A DNA stretch of 64,000 nt from Ophiodon elongatus (Eukaryota > Chordata > Actinopteri > Perciformes > Hexagrammidae). The stretch is taken from assembly GCA_016806645.1 (NCBI GenBank), contig JACSYO010002098.1:312501-376500 (forward strand). Reading direction: 5' to 3'. Position numbers and translations under genes: made by a program. Positions 11,321-33,796 of this stretch are shown here, piece by piece. The notes under the pieces are model-generated. The model searched no databases. It was not told where the DNA came from and saw nothing but the letters and a program-made list of their open reading frames with translations. The stretch's first letter is position 1. Every line of letters begins with the position of its first letter.

Positions 11321-13934
11321 GTTAAACGTGTCTGGATGAATTAGTTTTACAGTACATGGATCATTTGAATAAATACCTACAAATTGACTGCAAACTTTGA
11401 GGACCTTTTTGTCAAAATGTCTCAGAAACAGTCCTGATATCGTCACAACAGTATCAAACTCAAAATGTGTTTGAGGGTCAATGTGACTGATAATGATAGA
11501 GTACATAACATGTGAACTGTAGTCTCAAGTATGTAAACCAATGATGCATGTGATGACTTTGATACAAGCGGCCGAAATGAGTTTCCTCCGTAGGGTGGCC
11601 GGGCTCAGCCTTAGAGATAGGGTAAGGAGATGAGTCTCCTCCGCAGGGTGGCCGGGCTCAGCCTTAGAGATAGGGTAAGGAGATGAGTCTCCTCCGTAGG
11701 GTGGCCGGGCTCAGCCTTAGAGATAGGGTAAGGAGATGAGTTTCCTCCGTAGGGTGGCCGGGCTAAGCCTTAGAGATAGGATAAGGAGATGAGTTTCCTC
11801 CGTAAGGTGGCCGGGCTCAGCCTTAGAGATAGGATAAGGAGATGAGTCTCCTCCGTAGGGTGGCCGGGCTCAGCCTTAGAGATAGGGTAAGGAGATGAGT
11901 TTCCTCCGTAGGGTGGCCGGGCTCAGCCTTAGAGATAGGGTAAGGAGATGAGTTTCCTCCGTAGGGTGGCCGGGCTCAGCCTTAGAGATAGGGTAAGGAG
12001 ATGAGTTTCCTCCGTAGGGTGGCCGGGCTCAGCCTTAGAGATAGGGTAAGGAGATGAGTTTCCTCCGTAGGGTGGCCGGGCTCAGCCTTAGAGATAGGGT
12101 AAGGAGATGAGTTTCCTCCGTAGGGTGGCCGGGCTCAGCCTTAGAGATAGGGTAAGGAGATGAGGTTCCTCCGTAAGGTGGCCGGGCTCAGCCTTAGAGA
12201 TAGGATAAGGAGATGAGTTTCCTCCGTAAGGTGGCCGGGCTCAGCCTTAGAGATAGGGTAAGGAGATGAGTTTCCTCCGTAGGGTGGCCGGGCTCAGCCT
12301 TAGAGATAGGATAAGGAGATGAGTTTCCTCCGTAGGGTGGCCGGGCTCAGCCTTAGAGATAGGGTAAGGAGATGAGTTTCCTCCGTAGGGTGGCCGGGCT
12401 CAGCCTTAGAGATAGGGTAAGGAGATGAGTTTCCTCCGTAAGGTGGCCGGGCTCAGCCTTAGAGATAGGGTAAGGAGATGAGTTTCCTCCGTAAGGTGGC
12501 CGGGCTCAGCCTTAGAGATAGGGTAAGGAGATGAGTTTCCTCATTGCATATGTTTTTCTTTTTACATTTAGTACATAATGTAGCTGCCCTTACAAAGGTT
12601 GTACTGTTGCATGCAGTATGCATTCAAATAGGACACACTTGTTCCTCATAACATTTGACTTTGAACTATGACCCTTTTACTTTTATGTCCGCAGCGCAAA
12701 GGATTGTGGGTTAGACTGGCTAGAATATCATGTTGGCTAGCAGACTGTAAAATGCGAGTGTAAATTGTGTCAACTGCTATGCTTTTATTTATTTTTGATT
12801 GCACTGTACTGTTTTTTCTTCCTGCACAGGGACTGCAGATGTGAATTAGCTATAATAGCTAACTCTGGCTCAACAGTAATGAACTAAACCAAACTAAGCC
12901 TGAAAAGTAGCCTGGCCAGGACCGGACTAGCCAGGTAAGACAGGCCAGACTTTTCTAAACCTGCTTCTTCCTGAATACATGCACTCACATTAAAGTTTAG
13001 CATAAACAATTTACAGATGTAGTACATTTTTTTGTTAAATTCGAAACTTCTGTGGAAATAATACAGGATAAACAGAATGATCCATATATGATATATGTAA
13101 ACCTGCATCAAGTTCAGCTGCTGCGAAAAAACAAAAGGTGCCAAACTGAAAAGAAAAGAATCTTAAACATACAGATAACTAACAGTACAGGCTGCTGATT
13201 ATTAGTATTAGTATTACTACTGTTGTTGAAGCCCCTACAGCACCTCCCACGCTAATGCTTTCAGACTGGCAGTCCGCAGATAGACTCAGTTCCTGAGAAG
13301 AGCAGTGAGTCCCTTATCCACTTGGACCCTGCTCTCAACACAACCCACCAGGATGGTGTCTGTGGAGAAAATACTAAATGGAGCAAAGGTCGGGTTGTTG
13401 GAACATTGTTGCCGCTGTCTCTGCATGGCTGTGGGTCAAAGGTCAGGGAATACGGTCTGAATGCCAGCTCCTTTTCAACACTCTTCTACTAGTCAGCTGA
13501 CTTGTAGGCTCCTGTATATACAATCCTCCAACATTTAAATAGTATGCACAACTAAGCATCAGCAGCCATGCAGATGCTTTTCCATTTTAAGTTTCCGATC
13601 TAACTAATCAATACATATTTTACAAGTGAAGCTCTTCTGTACGGCCCGTTCAAAGCGCCATCCCATATCTATATATATCTATAAATCTATCTATAGATAG
13701 ATTTATCAAAGGCTCATGGAGACAGAACATTAAAGAGCCAATAGCTCACTATGTTGCAATAAGAGCGGTTCCGTTGCATCAGAGTATCGGTCGGCCACGA
13801 TCCTCTTGTGTATTTCGGCTCGGACGACCAGGAGACCAGCCCGAGGCTCTATCGCTCATTTCACGGAGTGTAAACGAGCTCTTGAATACCGAAATGTTGC
13901 GGACTAATTCTATACACACCTGGAGATCAGCCAT
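5556..13934 (-). CDS. dbi: Acyl-CoA-binding protein (diazepam-binding inhibitor), 4 exons
   Basis: Coding exons on the minus strand: 13934-13920 (MADLQ), 10007-9890, 9319-9257 and 5629-5556, with phases that join exactly to 270 nt (89 aa; the family is usually 86-87). The protein is a small cytosolic four-helix carrier of medium- and long-chain acyl-CoA. Hallmarks are [11 protein letters not shown] (19-28), [14 protein letters not shown] (30-43), [16 protein letters not shown] (46-61) and [16 protein letters not shown] (68-83). The CoA-contacting Tyr/Lys/Lys/Tyr positions of the family are present as Y31, K35, K57 and Y76. All introns have GT/AG ends. Exons 2-4 are certain. Exon 1 is chosen because it gives an ATG, a donor and the right phase in a CpG-rich segment, so it is slightly less sure. 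Intron 1 is repeat-rich, and c2orf76 lies upstream on the same strand. Confidence 0.9.
5935..6890. repeat. MITE-like dispersed repeat in dbi intron 3
   Basis: Blocks here recur inverted at 12560-12720. The segment 'gtactttgtaagggcagctg' (about 6702) matches the reverse complement near 12576, and the block near 6300-6355 matches the reverse complement near 12617-12665. A local inverted pair around 'catactagtgaag' and 'cttcatcactagtatg' lies at 6000-6058. No coding potential was recognised, so it is probably a non-autonomous DNA transposon. Confidence 0.45.
6944..8337 (+). mobile_element. hAT (Charlie-type) DNA transposon remnant with BED-finger fragment
   Basis: The right end, read inverted, is the typical Charlie-like terminus 'caggggtgggcaactatttt' (8313-8332). 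The left end 'gagcagaccagggcat' occurs twice (6945 and 7083), followed by GC-rich 'cggccctttggctgtcg'. Between the ends, 7367-7560 translates in pieces to an N-terminal BED-type zinc finger ([31 protein letters not shown]) like the GTF2IRD2-related hAT proteins. The rest of the transposase is gone. An inverted sister copy lies at 34840-35643. Confidence 0.75.
8690..8880. repeat. AT-rich low-complexity stretch
   Basis: Long runs of A/T with 'ttatttattt' motifs in dbi intron 3. No gene or element is recognisable. The flanks 8340-8690 and 8880-9256 also show nothing beyond ordinary intron. Confidence 0.6.
9373..9790. repeat. Compound microsatellite (poly-A, TA, CATA, TAGA)
   Basis: Poly-A runs at 9375-9400 pass into (TA)n, then CATA/TATG-type repeats, a pure (TA)n core at about 9580-9638, and TATC/TAGA repeats to 9785. 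It sits in dbi intron 2, just upstream of exon 3 in gene direction. ORFs across it are composed only of Tyr/Ile/Val-rich repeat translation. Confidence 0.95.
10542..10611. repeat. (CA)n microsatellite
   Basis: About 35 uninterrupted CA dinucleotides in dbi intron 1. Confidence 0.97.
10668..10965 (-). mobile_element. Full-length tRNA-derived SINE
   Basis: On the minus strand the order is a tRNA-like head with A box ('gagcagggtcgtcc') and B box ('ggttcgatcccc'), then a conserved body ('gtccttgggcaagacactta', 'gtatgaatgggtgaatgatg', 'aaagcgctttgagtggtc') and a tail 'tggtaaatggtaaa'-like at 10668. It is the most complete copy in the window and defines the family for the partial copies at 886, 29019, 34326, 38870, 52605 and 54540. 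Confidence 0.85.
11262..11320. repeat. (GT)n microsatellite
   Basis: About 29 GT dinucleotides in dbi intron 1, only 650 bp from the (CA)n tract at 10542. Confidence 0.97.
11577..12541. repeat. 53-bp minisatellite, about 18 copies
   Basis: Unit starts 'atgagtttcctccgtagggt' and ends 'gggtaaggag', and is repeated head to tail about 18 times. The few substitutions are mainly gtaggg/gtaagg, aggg/agga and ttt/tct. The unit resembles part of a dispersed fish repeat, which probably seeded the array. It lies within dbi intron 1. Confidence 0.97.
12560..12720. repeat. Second copy of the MITE-like repeat, inverted
   Basis: 'gtagctgcccttacaaagg' and 'gcattcaaataggacacact' match the reverse complement of blocks at about 6300-6730. 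The 53-bp array directly abuts it. The remainder to 13740 is intron without a recognisable element, apart from short TATC/TAGA tracts near 13665-13705. Confidence 0.45.
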
Positions 13935-14050
13935 TTTAGTTGAGGATCCGACTGCAGTCAGCAGACCCGACGGCTTGTCAGAGCAAAGTCCAGTGAACCG
14001 CCCAGCATGGACTAGTGACGCGGCAGCAGACCGCTGCTTCTCAGAGGGGT
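13740..14050 (-). promoter_or_regulatory. CpG-rich dbi first exon / promoter region
   Basis: Base composition changes to GC- and CpG-rich relative to its AT-rich surroundings. It contains the proposed first coding exon (13934-13920) and its donor GTGTGT. No TATA box is evident upstream on the minus strand, which fits a housekeeping-type promoter. The call is by composition and position only. Confidence 0.55.
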
Positions 14051-14051
14051 T

Positions 14052-14245
14052 TTAACCAACCTTACAGTGCTTGCTGCCACCTACTGTACCGGAGTGTATA
14101 GCATCATGACTTTATGACGGTTTTGTCATTTAAAGACAACAGTATTGTTACAATTATAAATGATAGCAATTTAAAAAATCCACTATCATGACTTTATAAA
14201 TAAGTTATATTCTGGATATTAAACCGTTTCTTAGTCAGGAATCGT
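14052..14245 (-). mobile_element. 3'-terminal fragment of an RNase-H-type non-LTR retrotransposon
   Basis: 'gctgccacctactgtaccgg' and the following AT-rich sequence to 'aagttatattc' match 30755-30935 closely. In the second copy the segment lies downstream of an RNase H coding remnant, with a GAA-rich tail, so this is read as the 3' UTR of the same family. It starts about 120 bp upstream of the dbi ATG and lacks the tail. Confidence 0.6.
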
Positions 14246-14279
14246 AGTAGTGTATCTGGTAGTAGTTTGGAAGGGTGAG

Positions 14280-14936
14280 ATGAAGCCGGGATGATCAGGA
14301 AGAGGATTGTTGAGAATGAGGGATTCAAAGATAATATGAGATTTCAAGTGAGGACATGATATTAAGGAAGTTAGTGGCACTAACTTGCGGGTTGAAGGAG
14401 AAAGTTGGCAACATTTTCATGGTTGTTAATCAAGTGTAAAGACAAGGAGCAAAGAGAGAAAGCAATGAAGTTGAAATGTGTGCAACCTGGTAGTGATAGC
14501 CAAGAAGACAAATGGTGGACCTTTTATTAGAGGTGTTATAGGGGGAAAGGTGGAGAATTTGACATCAAGCATAAGAGGTGGTACAATTATAACGCCTGCA
14601 AGCATGAAGAGGGGAAAAGAGGGTCTGAAAGTGACAGTGGGTCTGATAAAGTGACAGTGGGTCTGATAAAGTGACAGTGGGTCTGATAAAGTGACAGTGG
14701 GTCTGATAAAGTGACAGTGGGTCTGATAAAGTGACAGTGGGATAAAGTGAGTGGGATATATAAGTTACACTGTGAGAGAGTATGTTCCACCGCCTTCGCG
14801 GTGTTTCAAATGGGAAAAATATGGAGGTATTGCAGCTGGGTGCAAAGGGAAACAAAAGTGTGGAAGATGTGGAGGGAAACATGAGTACGGGAAATGTGAG
14901 GACGGGGCTGAGCTGAAATGTGCAAATTGCAAATGA
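14280..14936 (+). pseudogene. Gag-like ORF1 fragment with CCHC zinc knuckles (non-LTR)
   Basis: The end of this region (14751-14936) encodes a nucleic-acid-binding C-terminus: CFKWEKYGGIAAGCKGKQKC, then CGRCGGKHEYGKC and CANCK. These are paired CCHC knuckles of the kind found in ORF1 of RNase-H-bearing fish LINEs. One knuckle has the usual His/Cys replaced (CFKWEKYGG), so it is decayed. Upstream text is compositionally similar, A/G-rich, with no continuous frame. A 20-bp tandem repeat interrupts it. Its strand is opposite to the adjacent 3' fragment, so the two were not one intact insertion. Confidence 0.6.
14631..14744. repeat. 20-bp tandem repeat, about 5.5 copies
   Basis: Unit 'gtgacagtgggtctgataaa' is repeated without mismatches inside the gag-like remnant. 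It creates spurious open frames on both strands. Confidence 0.95.
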
Positions 14937-15130
14937 TGGGTTTGGAGCCATGTACCACCCACAAAGTCAGGGTTTAGTGGAATATTTTAACGATACATTA
15001 AAGGCAAAGGTTAACAAAATCTGTGCAAGTGTAGCAGATTTAATGATTCCACTTGCCATCACTGGCCATTATTTGCAATTAATACTGTTATTACTAATCA
15101 ATACCATGTATATATTATTTCCTCTTATTT
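14937..15130 (+). pseudogene. Retroviral-type integrase C-terminal core fragment
   Basis: A short frame encodes the integrase signature around YHPQSQGLVEYFN, with the catalytic Glu in the usual VE position. The sequence becomes unrelated after about 15065. The fragment lacks the rest of pol, any env and LTRs, so it is a small relic of an endogenous retrovirus- or gypsy-like element fused to the preceding LINE fragment. Confidence 0.6.
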
Positions 15131-15182
15131 TGTCAATATCATTTACAATGTATTATCATTAGTGAGGAGCCCATGTACATAG

Positions 15183-17620
15183 TTGGGTCGAGCTCATTTT
15201 GTTCCCGCCAATCGACTTCGCAGTATGAAGGTGGAGGTTCTGGCTAGCCAGTCTGTTCCACCCAGGATGCAAATCCAAGCCACTCTGTCACAACCAACTC
15301 TCTTTGCCTCTCCTAGCTCTGATCAACTCTGGTGCAGAGGAGAGTTTCTTAGACAGAGACATGGCCCTCCAGTCTGGTATTTCCTTAGATAAGTTAGAAT
15401 CCCCTCTCTTGCTTTTTTTTTTTTGCTTTGGTCGGCAGGGAAAGCCCTTAGCCCTTTTTGTCACTCTTCTTGCTTGCAGTCAGCCCTGCCCCCTGCAGAG
15501 GTCACCAGATCACAACCCAGCGTTCAGCCTCCAGATCTGTCCACCATGCCAGCTGAGTATCATGATCTAGGATTGGTGTTCAGTAAAGACTTGGCTCTCT
15601 CATTGCCTCCCCACCGTCCTTACGACTGCGCAATTGGTCTCCCCGGTGCTCCTTTTCCACTAGCAAGCTTTATAACTTGTCCTGTCCTGAGAGGTAGGCC
15701 ATGGAGAGATATATCAAGGAGTCGTTGGCAGCTGGCATTATCAGACCATCCTCATCCCGTTAGTGCAGGGTTTTTCTTCGTTTCCAAGGAGGACCACTCT
15801 CTGCGACCCTGTATCGACTTTGGTGGGTTAAACAATATAACCATAAAGAATAAGTACCCCTAATAAACTCTGTTTTTGAGCCTCTCCAGGGTGCCACCGC
15901 CACTAACGCTCCTGCTGTCTTTCAAGCCTTGGTAAATTATGTGCTAAGAGACTTCCTCAATCGTTTTGTGTTCATTTACCTGGACGACATTCTCATTTTC
16001 TCCCAGAACATGTCTGATCATGTCTCCCATGTCCTCCAGAGACTCTTGGAGAACAGGCTCTTCGTGAAGGCTGAAAAATGAGAGTTCCACGCCTGTTAAG
16101 TCGGCTTCCTGGGGTACATCATTGAGAGTGGGCAGGTAAGGGCCGACCCAGAGAAGATCAAGACAGTGACGGAATGGCTCCGACCCTCCAACCGAAAACT
16201 ACAGCAATTCCTGGGCTTTGTGAATTTCTATCGCCGATTCATCACAGACTACAGCAAGGTAGCAGCTCCCCTAACATAGACTCGCCTCCACCTCCATCCC
16301 TTTCGCTTGGACCCCAGAGGCAGAGTCCGCCTTCTCAGAGCTAAGAAGTAGCTTCACCTCATCCCCCATCCTGATTTAGCCCAATCCCTCTCGTCAGTTC
16401 ATTGTGGATGTTGATGCTTCGGACAGTGGAGTGGGGGCAGTCCTCTCGCAGCGCTCCAACTCTGACCAGAAACTCCATCTGTGTGCCTTTTTCTCCCATC
16501 GCCTCTCCCCAGCCGAGCGGAACTACAACGTGGGAAAACGGGAGTTACTCGCAGTCAAGCTCAAGTTGGAGGAGGGGAAGCACTGGCTAGAGGAAGTAGA
16601 GCAATCATTTGTTGTTTGGACCAACCACAAGAAAATGGCCTATATCCAGTCAGCCAAACGCCTCAACTCCCGTCAAGCCCGCTGGTTATTGTTTTTGGGC
16701 CGCTTTAATTTTACTCTCACCCATTGGCCAGGTTCTAGAAATATTAAACCTGATACTCTCTCTCGCCAGTATATCTCGGAGGAATCTCCGCCCAGTCTAG
16801 ACACCATCCTTCCTCCAACATGTGTGGTAGCTGCAGTTACCTGGGAGATTGAGTCCAAAGTCAGGGAGACTCAACGGACACAGGCCGACCCAGGTAACGG
16901 TCCCCCAAACTGTTTATTTGTTCCTGACTGTCCGGTCACAGGTCCTGCAGTGGGTGCACACTTCCCGTTTTGCCTGCCATCCGGGAATGAACCGTACCCT
17001 GTCTCTCCTGAAACAAGATTTCTGGTGGCCATCCATGGAGACAGATACACAGGCCTATGTTTCAGCATGTACTGTTTGTGCCCAAGGAAAGACCTCATCG
17101 TCCACCAGCTGGTTTGCTATGTCCATTTCCTGTTCCTAGCCCTGGTCCCACATTGAGGCTGCTCTACGGTGTGTAACCGCCACCAATCCCACCACCTGGA
17201 GCTCACACTTTGCATGGATTGAATACGCCCACAATTCTCTGACCATCGCTGCCACAGGTTTCTCCTTTGAGTCTTCTTAGGGCTTTCAGCCACCTCTGTT
17301 TCCCTCCCAGGAGAGTGAGATAGATGTTCCATCAGTCCAAATGCACCGCTGTCGTAAGGTGTAGAGAAACACTACTCCGCTCAGCTGACAACTGGCGCAT
17401 CGCTAACCGCCACTGGACCCCAGCTCCTGAATACAAACCAGGTCAGAGAGTATGGCTATCTTCCAAAAATATCCCGTTGAAGACCGAATCAAAAAACTGT
17501 CACCCCGTTACATTGGTCCTTTTGTTGTGGAGCAAATAATCAACCCAACTGCTCTCAGGCTGTGTGTTTTAGTTTGTTCTTATAAACTTCTCAGCCACAA
17601 CGACAGGAGGAAAGATTGAT
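15183..17620 (+). mobile_element. Ty3/gypsy LTR-retrotransposon pol remnant, no LTRs seen
   Basis: Pol domains occur in order. Protease is at about 15300-15400 (ALINSGAEESFLD). RT lies in pieces at 15550-16290, with [15 protein letters not shown] at about 15967-16010. RNase H is at 16402-16770 ([17 protein letters not shown]). The integrase zinc-binding region is at 16930-17100 ([17 protein letters not shown]), and core/C-terminal pieces run to about 17570. The integrase core is mostly deleted near 17140. Stops occur at 15860, 16079 and 16096. No terminal repeats were found. Confidence 0.85.
16402..17156 (+). pseudogene. Gypsy RNase H domain
   Basis: This is the longest open frame of the gypsy remnant (250 codons). 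RNase H would remove element RNA from RNA/DNA hybrids. Motifs are [14 protein letters not shown] (first Asp), [25 protein letters not shown] (Glu region) and the C-terminal [17 protein letters not shown] (normally ...N.ADALSR). The frame stays open past 16800 only by passing out of the true integrase frame, so the last 100 residues are not native. Confidence 0.85.
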
Positions 17621-18384
17621 GCTGTCTGATGTCATTGATCATTCATTCAGAAATGTTATTTATTTTATTAACATTTTAGATTTGTTTCCAGTGAGTAATT
17701 AATTTTATACTGACTTTGCTGTTGTAAACATTACTGTTTGTTTATTTAGTTATATCTAAATTATAAATAACTAATTGTATTTAAAATACTGTTTTTAAAA
17801 GCAATTATTTAGTCATGAAAAGGTGTGTTGATAAGAGAGTAGCTCCTTACAGTAATACAATTCTAAAATGACCTATCCCTACCTGAGAGCCACCATAGTT
17901 CTCCGACACGCTTGGAAAGGGAGGAGTGAGCGGAGGGTCATTATAATAACATGTCCGTTAAGTTCATCTTTAACGTGATCCACATCTGTATTTTATTTTT
18001 TAAGTGTTTACACTTGATTGTAAATTGCACACAATTTTTTTTATTTCATATAGTACATTCTTTCTAGTGTTGTTGATGGAAAATAAAATTGGAAATTAAT
18101 GTAGTTTTACAATACATGTTTTAATGAAGTACTTGCCCCAAGTTTGTTGCTGATTTTTATGGTGCACATCTAATATTCATTTTAACAATAGCAACATCTT
18201 CAGTATTGTAATCATACAAAAAGATTGGAAATGAAGAGAAGTTTGTCCAAATGTGATTAAGTCCCAGAAAGTCTTTGGTAACACTTTACTCATTGAGTCA
18301 AAGTGGGCACCATTAACATGCTTTTAAGTATAGTGCAGTACATTTTATTCTGTTAATTATAAGCCTTTAAAAAGCAACAATTAA
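17621..18384. other. AT-rich spacer between gypsy remnant and c2orf76
   Basis: No gene is visible. It includes a dispersed repeat copy at about 17800-17945 ('gcaattatttagtcatgaaa' through 'gggaggagtgagcggagggt') that matches 29420-29540. The rest is AT-rich. Confidence 0.5.
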
Positions 18385-18679
18385 AAAAAAACTTAATCTG
18401 TTGTAGAACTTTATTCAGCATTTTATTGACACTGAAAATGAATCTCAATGATCACTACCAAAAGAAGAAAAAAGAAAAACAGAAATGAAAAGGCATACCA
18501 GTGTGGTGGATAATACACTTTGTTTTTTAAAACAACCCCACAAATTAAAACTGTGATGTTAACATTATGGTATAATTCTTGTTTTCCTTATGTTTCTGGC
18601 ATGCTTGATCTTTGATCCCTGTGATTTAAGAACCCCCTGTGCTATAGTCAGTAAAAGTAAAGCAAGTAAAATACTGTGG
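18385..18679 (-). other. c2orf76 3' UTR
   Basis: Non-coding sequence follows the stop codon. A canonical AATAAA on the minus strand at 18415-18410 is the likely polyadenylation signal, giving a 3' UTR of about 290 bases. Confidence 0.6.
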
Positions 18680-30699
<12,020 letters not shown>

Positions 30700-31569
30700 T
30701 CACGTGCGCTTTCTTCTTCCGCCTCTTCTTCTTCTTCTTTTCAGTTTATTGGCGGACTACAAACCAACGCTTAAAGTGTATGCTGCCACCTACTGTACCG
30801 GAGTGTGAAACAGCATGACTTTATGACATTTGTCATTTAAACGCAGTAATATTGTCACTACTAGAAATAATAATAAAATGAAGAAAGCGAAAAAAAAGTC
30901 TTAAAGAAGTTATATTCCGGGTAGCAAACCTGTTTCATTCAAAAATGTAAATAAAGCTCTTTTAACCTGAACTGGTTTGTCCCTGTCTCTAACAGTCCTT
31001 TGATGCTCCACTCCTCTCCTGTAGCTACCAACCTGCTCTTCAGTCTTTCTCTTTTCACACTGAAAAAGAAAAGAAAATGCAGATTTTATAAAGGAAAGAT
31101 TTGCATAAATAATATTAAACTAAATAAACTACACTCTATCGGCACAGTTTCTTTACAGTTTCATATCTCACATTTATCCCACACTGTCTTTTTCATGGTG
31201 TATAACGTGTCATTGACTTCTGTATGTCCTACCTTAATCTACAAAAAAGAACATCTTCTCTCTACATTTATTTCCATCACTTCTCACTCTGACTGGCGTC
31301 TGACTTTTGTTATAATTTCTACCTTTATTGTCATTATTCCAAATTTCCTGCCAAGTTTAATTAATTAATTAATTAATTATTCTGTGCTTTTCCGTGATGA
31401 TTTTGCTTCTGACCTCCCAACACAAATTTCTAAAATATTATTTTTGTTTAATGGGCTTTTGGCAAGTTTATCTGCAACCTCATTTCTCTCTATTCCAACA
31501 TGAGCCACTACCCAAAAGAAATGTCCAACAGGGCTGAGATCCTCCTTTTGGCATTGGCACCGCAGTGGC

Positions 31570-31809
31570 AAGTCTGTGGCAGGCGTCAGTCAGGTGTCAG
31601 GACCGTGGTAAGTCTGTGGCAGGCGTCAGTCAGGTGTCAGGACCGTGGTAAGTCTGTGGCAGGCGTCAGTCAGGTGTCAGGACCGTGGTAAGTCTGTGGC
31701 AGGCGTCAGTCAGGTGTCAGGACCGTGGTAAGTCTGTGGCAGGCGTCAGTCAGGTGTCAGGACCGTGGTAAGTCTGTGGCAGGCGTCAGTCAGGTGTCAG
31801 GACCGTGGT
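31570..31809. repeat. 40-bp VNTR, six identical copies
   Basis: Unit beginning 'aagtctgtggcaggcgtcag' and ending 'gaccgtggt' occurs six times head to tail with no mismatch. It lies between the two halves of the RNase H remnant. Confidence 0.97.
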
Positions 31810-31949
31810 AAGCGAGCAGCACTCATTCGGGCACCCGTCAAGAAGCTGCCAGGCTGAACGAGCGGCGCCATATTTCCTGGGAACACCCATTGTTGTTGTG
31901 ACAGGTCAGCTGCTGTAAATCAGTTTGATGAATCTATTCCTAATTGTTG

Positions 31950-32201
31950 TCAATTCAATAATGACATACAAACTTCAGTTAAAAGATCCTCTAGAACTGT
32001 TTGACCAGATTGTATTTGTATTGCAGCTTCAGAATCTGAACATATAACTACTTTCATTGGTTTAATCTCCTCCACCCACTGAAGACTGATGATTATTGCA
32101 GTCAGTTCTGCTGTGTACGCTGATAACCTGTTTGAAATTATTTTAATAATTCCTTTGTTGAAATCTGGAATGTATATGCCTACTCCGACATTAGATCGCA
32201 T
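31950..32201 (-). pseudogene. RNase H domain, N-terminal half
   Basis: The 84-codon frame shows the central RNase H motifs: an acidic YTAELTAI Glu segment and ICSDSEAAIQ with the catalytic Asp. The first strand (GVGIYIPD) lacks the usual Asp-rich start. The C-terminal half lies beyond a VNTR insertion at 31570-31809 in another frame, so the domain is broken. Confidence 0.75.
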
Positions 32202-32450
32202 ATACAGATCCCTCTGTAAAAATATTTAGATAATTACAATAGCTTTTCCTTCAGGTACTTGAACCAAGTATCCAATGTTAAAATTCCTCATCGTCTATAC
32301 TCTTATCTTTTCTAATATCTGTAGATTTAGGAATGCCGGAAGGTTGCTACTAATAACTGCTGGACTATATTGTATGGTATCTAATTTGAAATGTTTCACC
32401 ATCGTTCTTAAAAGAGGAAGAGCGGTCCCGAAACAGATTAAAATTGTCAA

Positions 32451-33319
32451 TGAAGCCCACGCTGTGAGCCTGCAGGCGGACTGCAGCCAAGTGTGGAGGA
32501 CTCAGCTGAACCGCTGCGATCCATGGCCGAGTGTGGGAGCTGGACCCACTGATAAAAATATACTGTCCACAACCGTTTAAGACGTGTAAAATATTTTTTA
32601 AATCAACCTTGGTCCACTCAGACTGTTGGAGGGCTGTGTCGTTGACTTGTGACTGGGTTATTTTTCCTTCCGTCTGCAGTAGCCAAAAACAGCCAGTCGA
32701 TCACCATAGGATGGCAGGTAATCTCTAAACTGGTCATCTGTCATGAGGTGTGTGACACTGGAATCAATCTACAATGAAGGAATAATTTATTAATTTTAGG
32801 CCAAGTGTATTAAATTTTAACAACCTGCATATTGTGCACCAGATTTTCTTTTCATGTTTAAGTCAAAATGAAGCATTTCCTATATTTGCTACCTTCTCCT
32901 CTGCACCTCTGTTTAATACAATTATAGCTCAAATGTGACCTTAAATCAAACATACATCTTTAAAGTTATATATAATCTTTTTTTGTTTGTAGTTTTGGTA
33001 TTCAAGCATCTTCAGTCAATTCATGTTTAAATAAGACAAAACCCTTTTCTATACTCTAAATTCCCCAAATTAGAAGAAAAGGAGCATTATTTAATTATAT
33101 TACTTTTTTATATTTAAAATAAGGGTTATAAGGATTTTATAAATAAATGCCATACTTTAAAGTGGTTACGGTGCATAATCACTCTATTTGATTTTATGAG
33201 GAACAACACAGAATGATCTAGTACCTGTAGTGACTGTATAAGAACATGTTTGGTTGGATGTTGAAGAAGACAGAAGTCTAGAGCAGCTACAATGCATGTA
33301 TTTAAAAATGCTATTTTCA
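32451..33319. other. Spacer between c2orf76 and itgb2, no recognised gene
   Basis: Mostly AT-rich. 32450-32740 is more GC-balanced with short frames lacking motifs. I see no splice-flanked exon. Confidence 0.45.
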
Positions 33320-33796
33320 TTGTTATGCAGATGAAACTCAATTATATCTATCGATCAAGCCAGACGAAACCAACCAGTTCGCTAAACTTCAAGCATGTCT
33401 TAAAGATATAAAAACATGGATGACCTGCAATTTAGCTTTGATCAGGACTTGTCCTTTAACTCCCACATAAAACAAATCTCAAGGACAGCTTTTTTCACCT
33501 ACATAACATTTAAAAAATCAGGCGCACCCTGTCTCAAAGCGATGCAGAAAAATTAATTCACACATTTGTTACTTCTAGACTAGACAACTGCAATTCCTTA
33601 TTATCAGGCTGCTCTAATAAGTCTCTTAAATCTCTCCAGTTGATCCAGAATGCTGCAGCTCGTGTACTAACAAAAACTAAGAAAAGAGATCATATTACTC
33701 TCTTCACTGGCTCCCTGTAAAATCCAGAATCACATTTAAAATCCTTCTCCTCACCTACAAAGCCTTAATTGGTGAGGCACCATCATATCTTAAGGA

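Larger units (their letters stand above)
30755..32450 (-). mobile_element. RNase-H-bearing (I-clade-like) non-LTR retrotransposon 3' half
   Basis: On the minus strand a decayed RT C-terminal region (32430-32265: HFKLDTIQYSPAV, LEKIRVYTM) leads into an RNase H domain (32201-31950: SAYTAELTAIIISLQWVEE, VVICSDSEAAIQ) and, after a VNTR, its end (about 31520-31440: WVVAHVGIERNEVADKLAK). A 3' UTR ends at the conserved 'gctgccacctactgtaccgg' block and a GAA-rich tail (30718-30740), which contains AATAAA. The cellular-type RNase H downstream of RT is characteristic of the I group. Confidence 0.75.

Noticed and set aside
14565..14962. Minus-strand ORFs of 65-128 codons
   Set aside because: They read through the 20-bp tandem repeat and antisense to the zinc-knuckle frame; no motif on that strand.
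16404..17156. 250-codon ORF as an intact host gene
   Set aside because: The first part is clearly gypsy RNase H; the last part leaves the true frame, so it is a retroelement relic.
31570..31809. CRISPR-like appearance of regularly spaced identical repeats (also 11577-12541 and 33797-34276)
   Set aside because: The units are contiguous without unique spacers, and the genome is eukaryotic; these are minisatellites.
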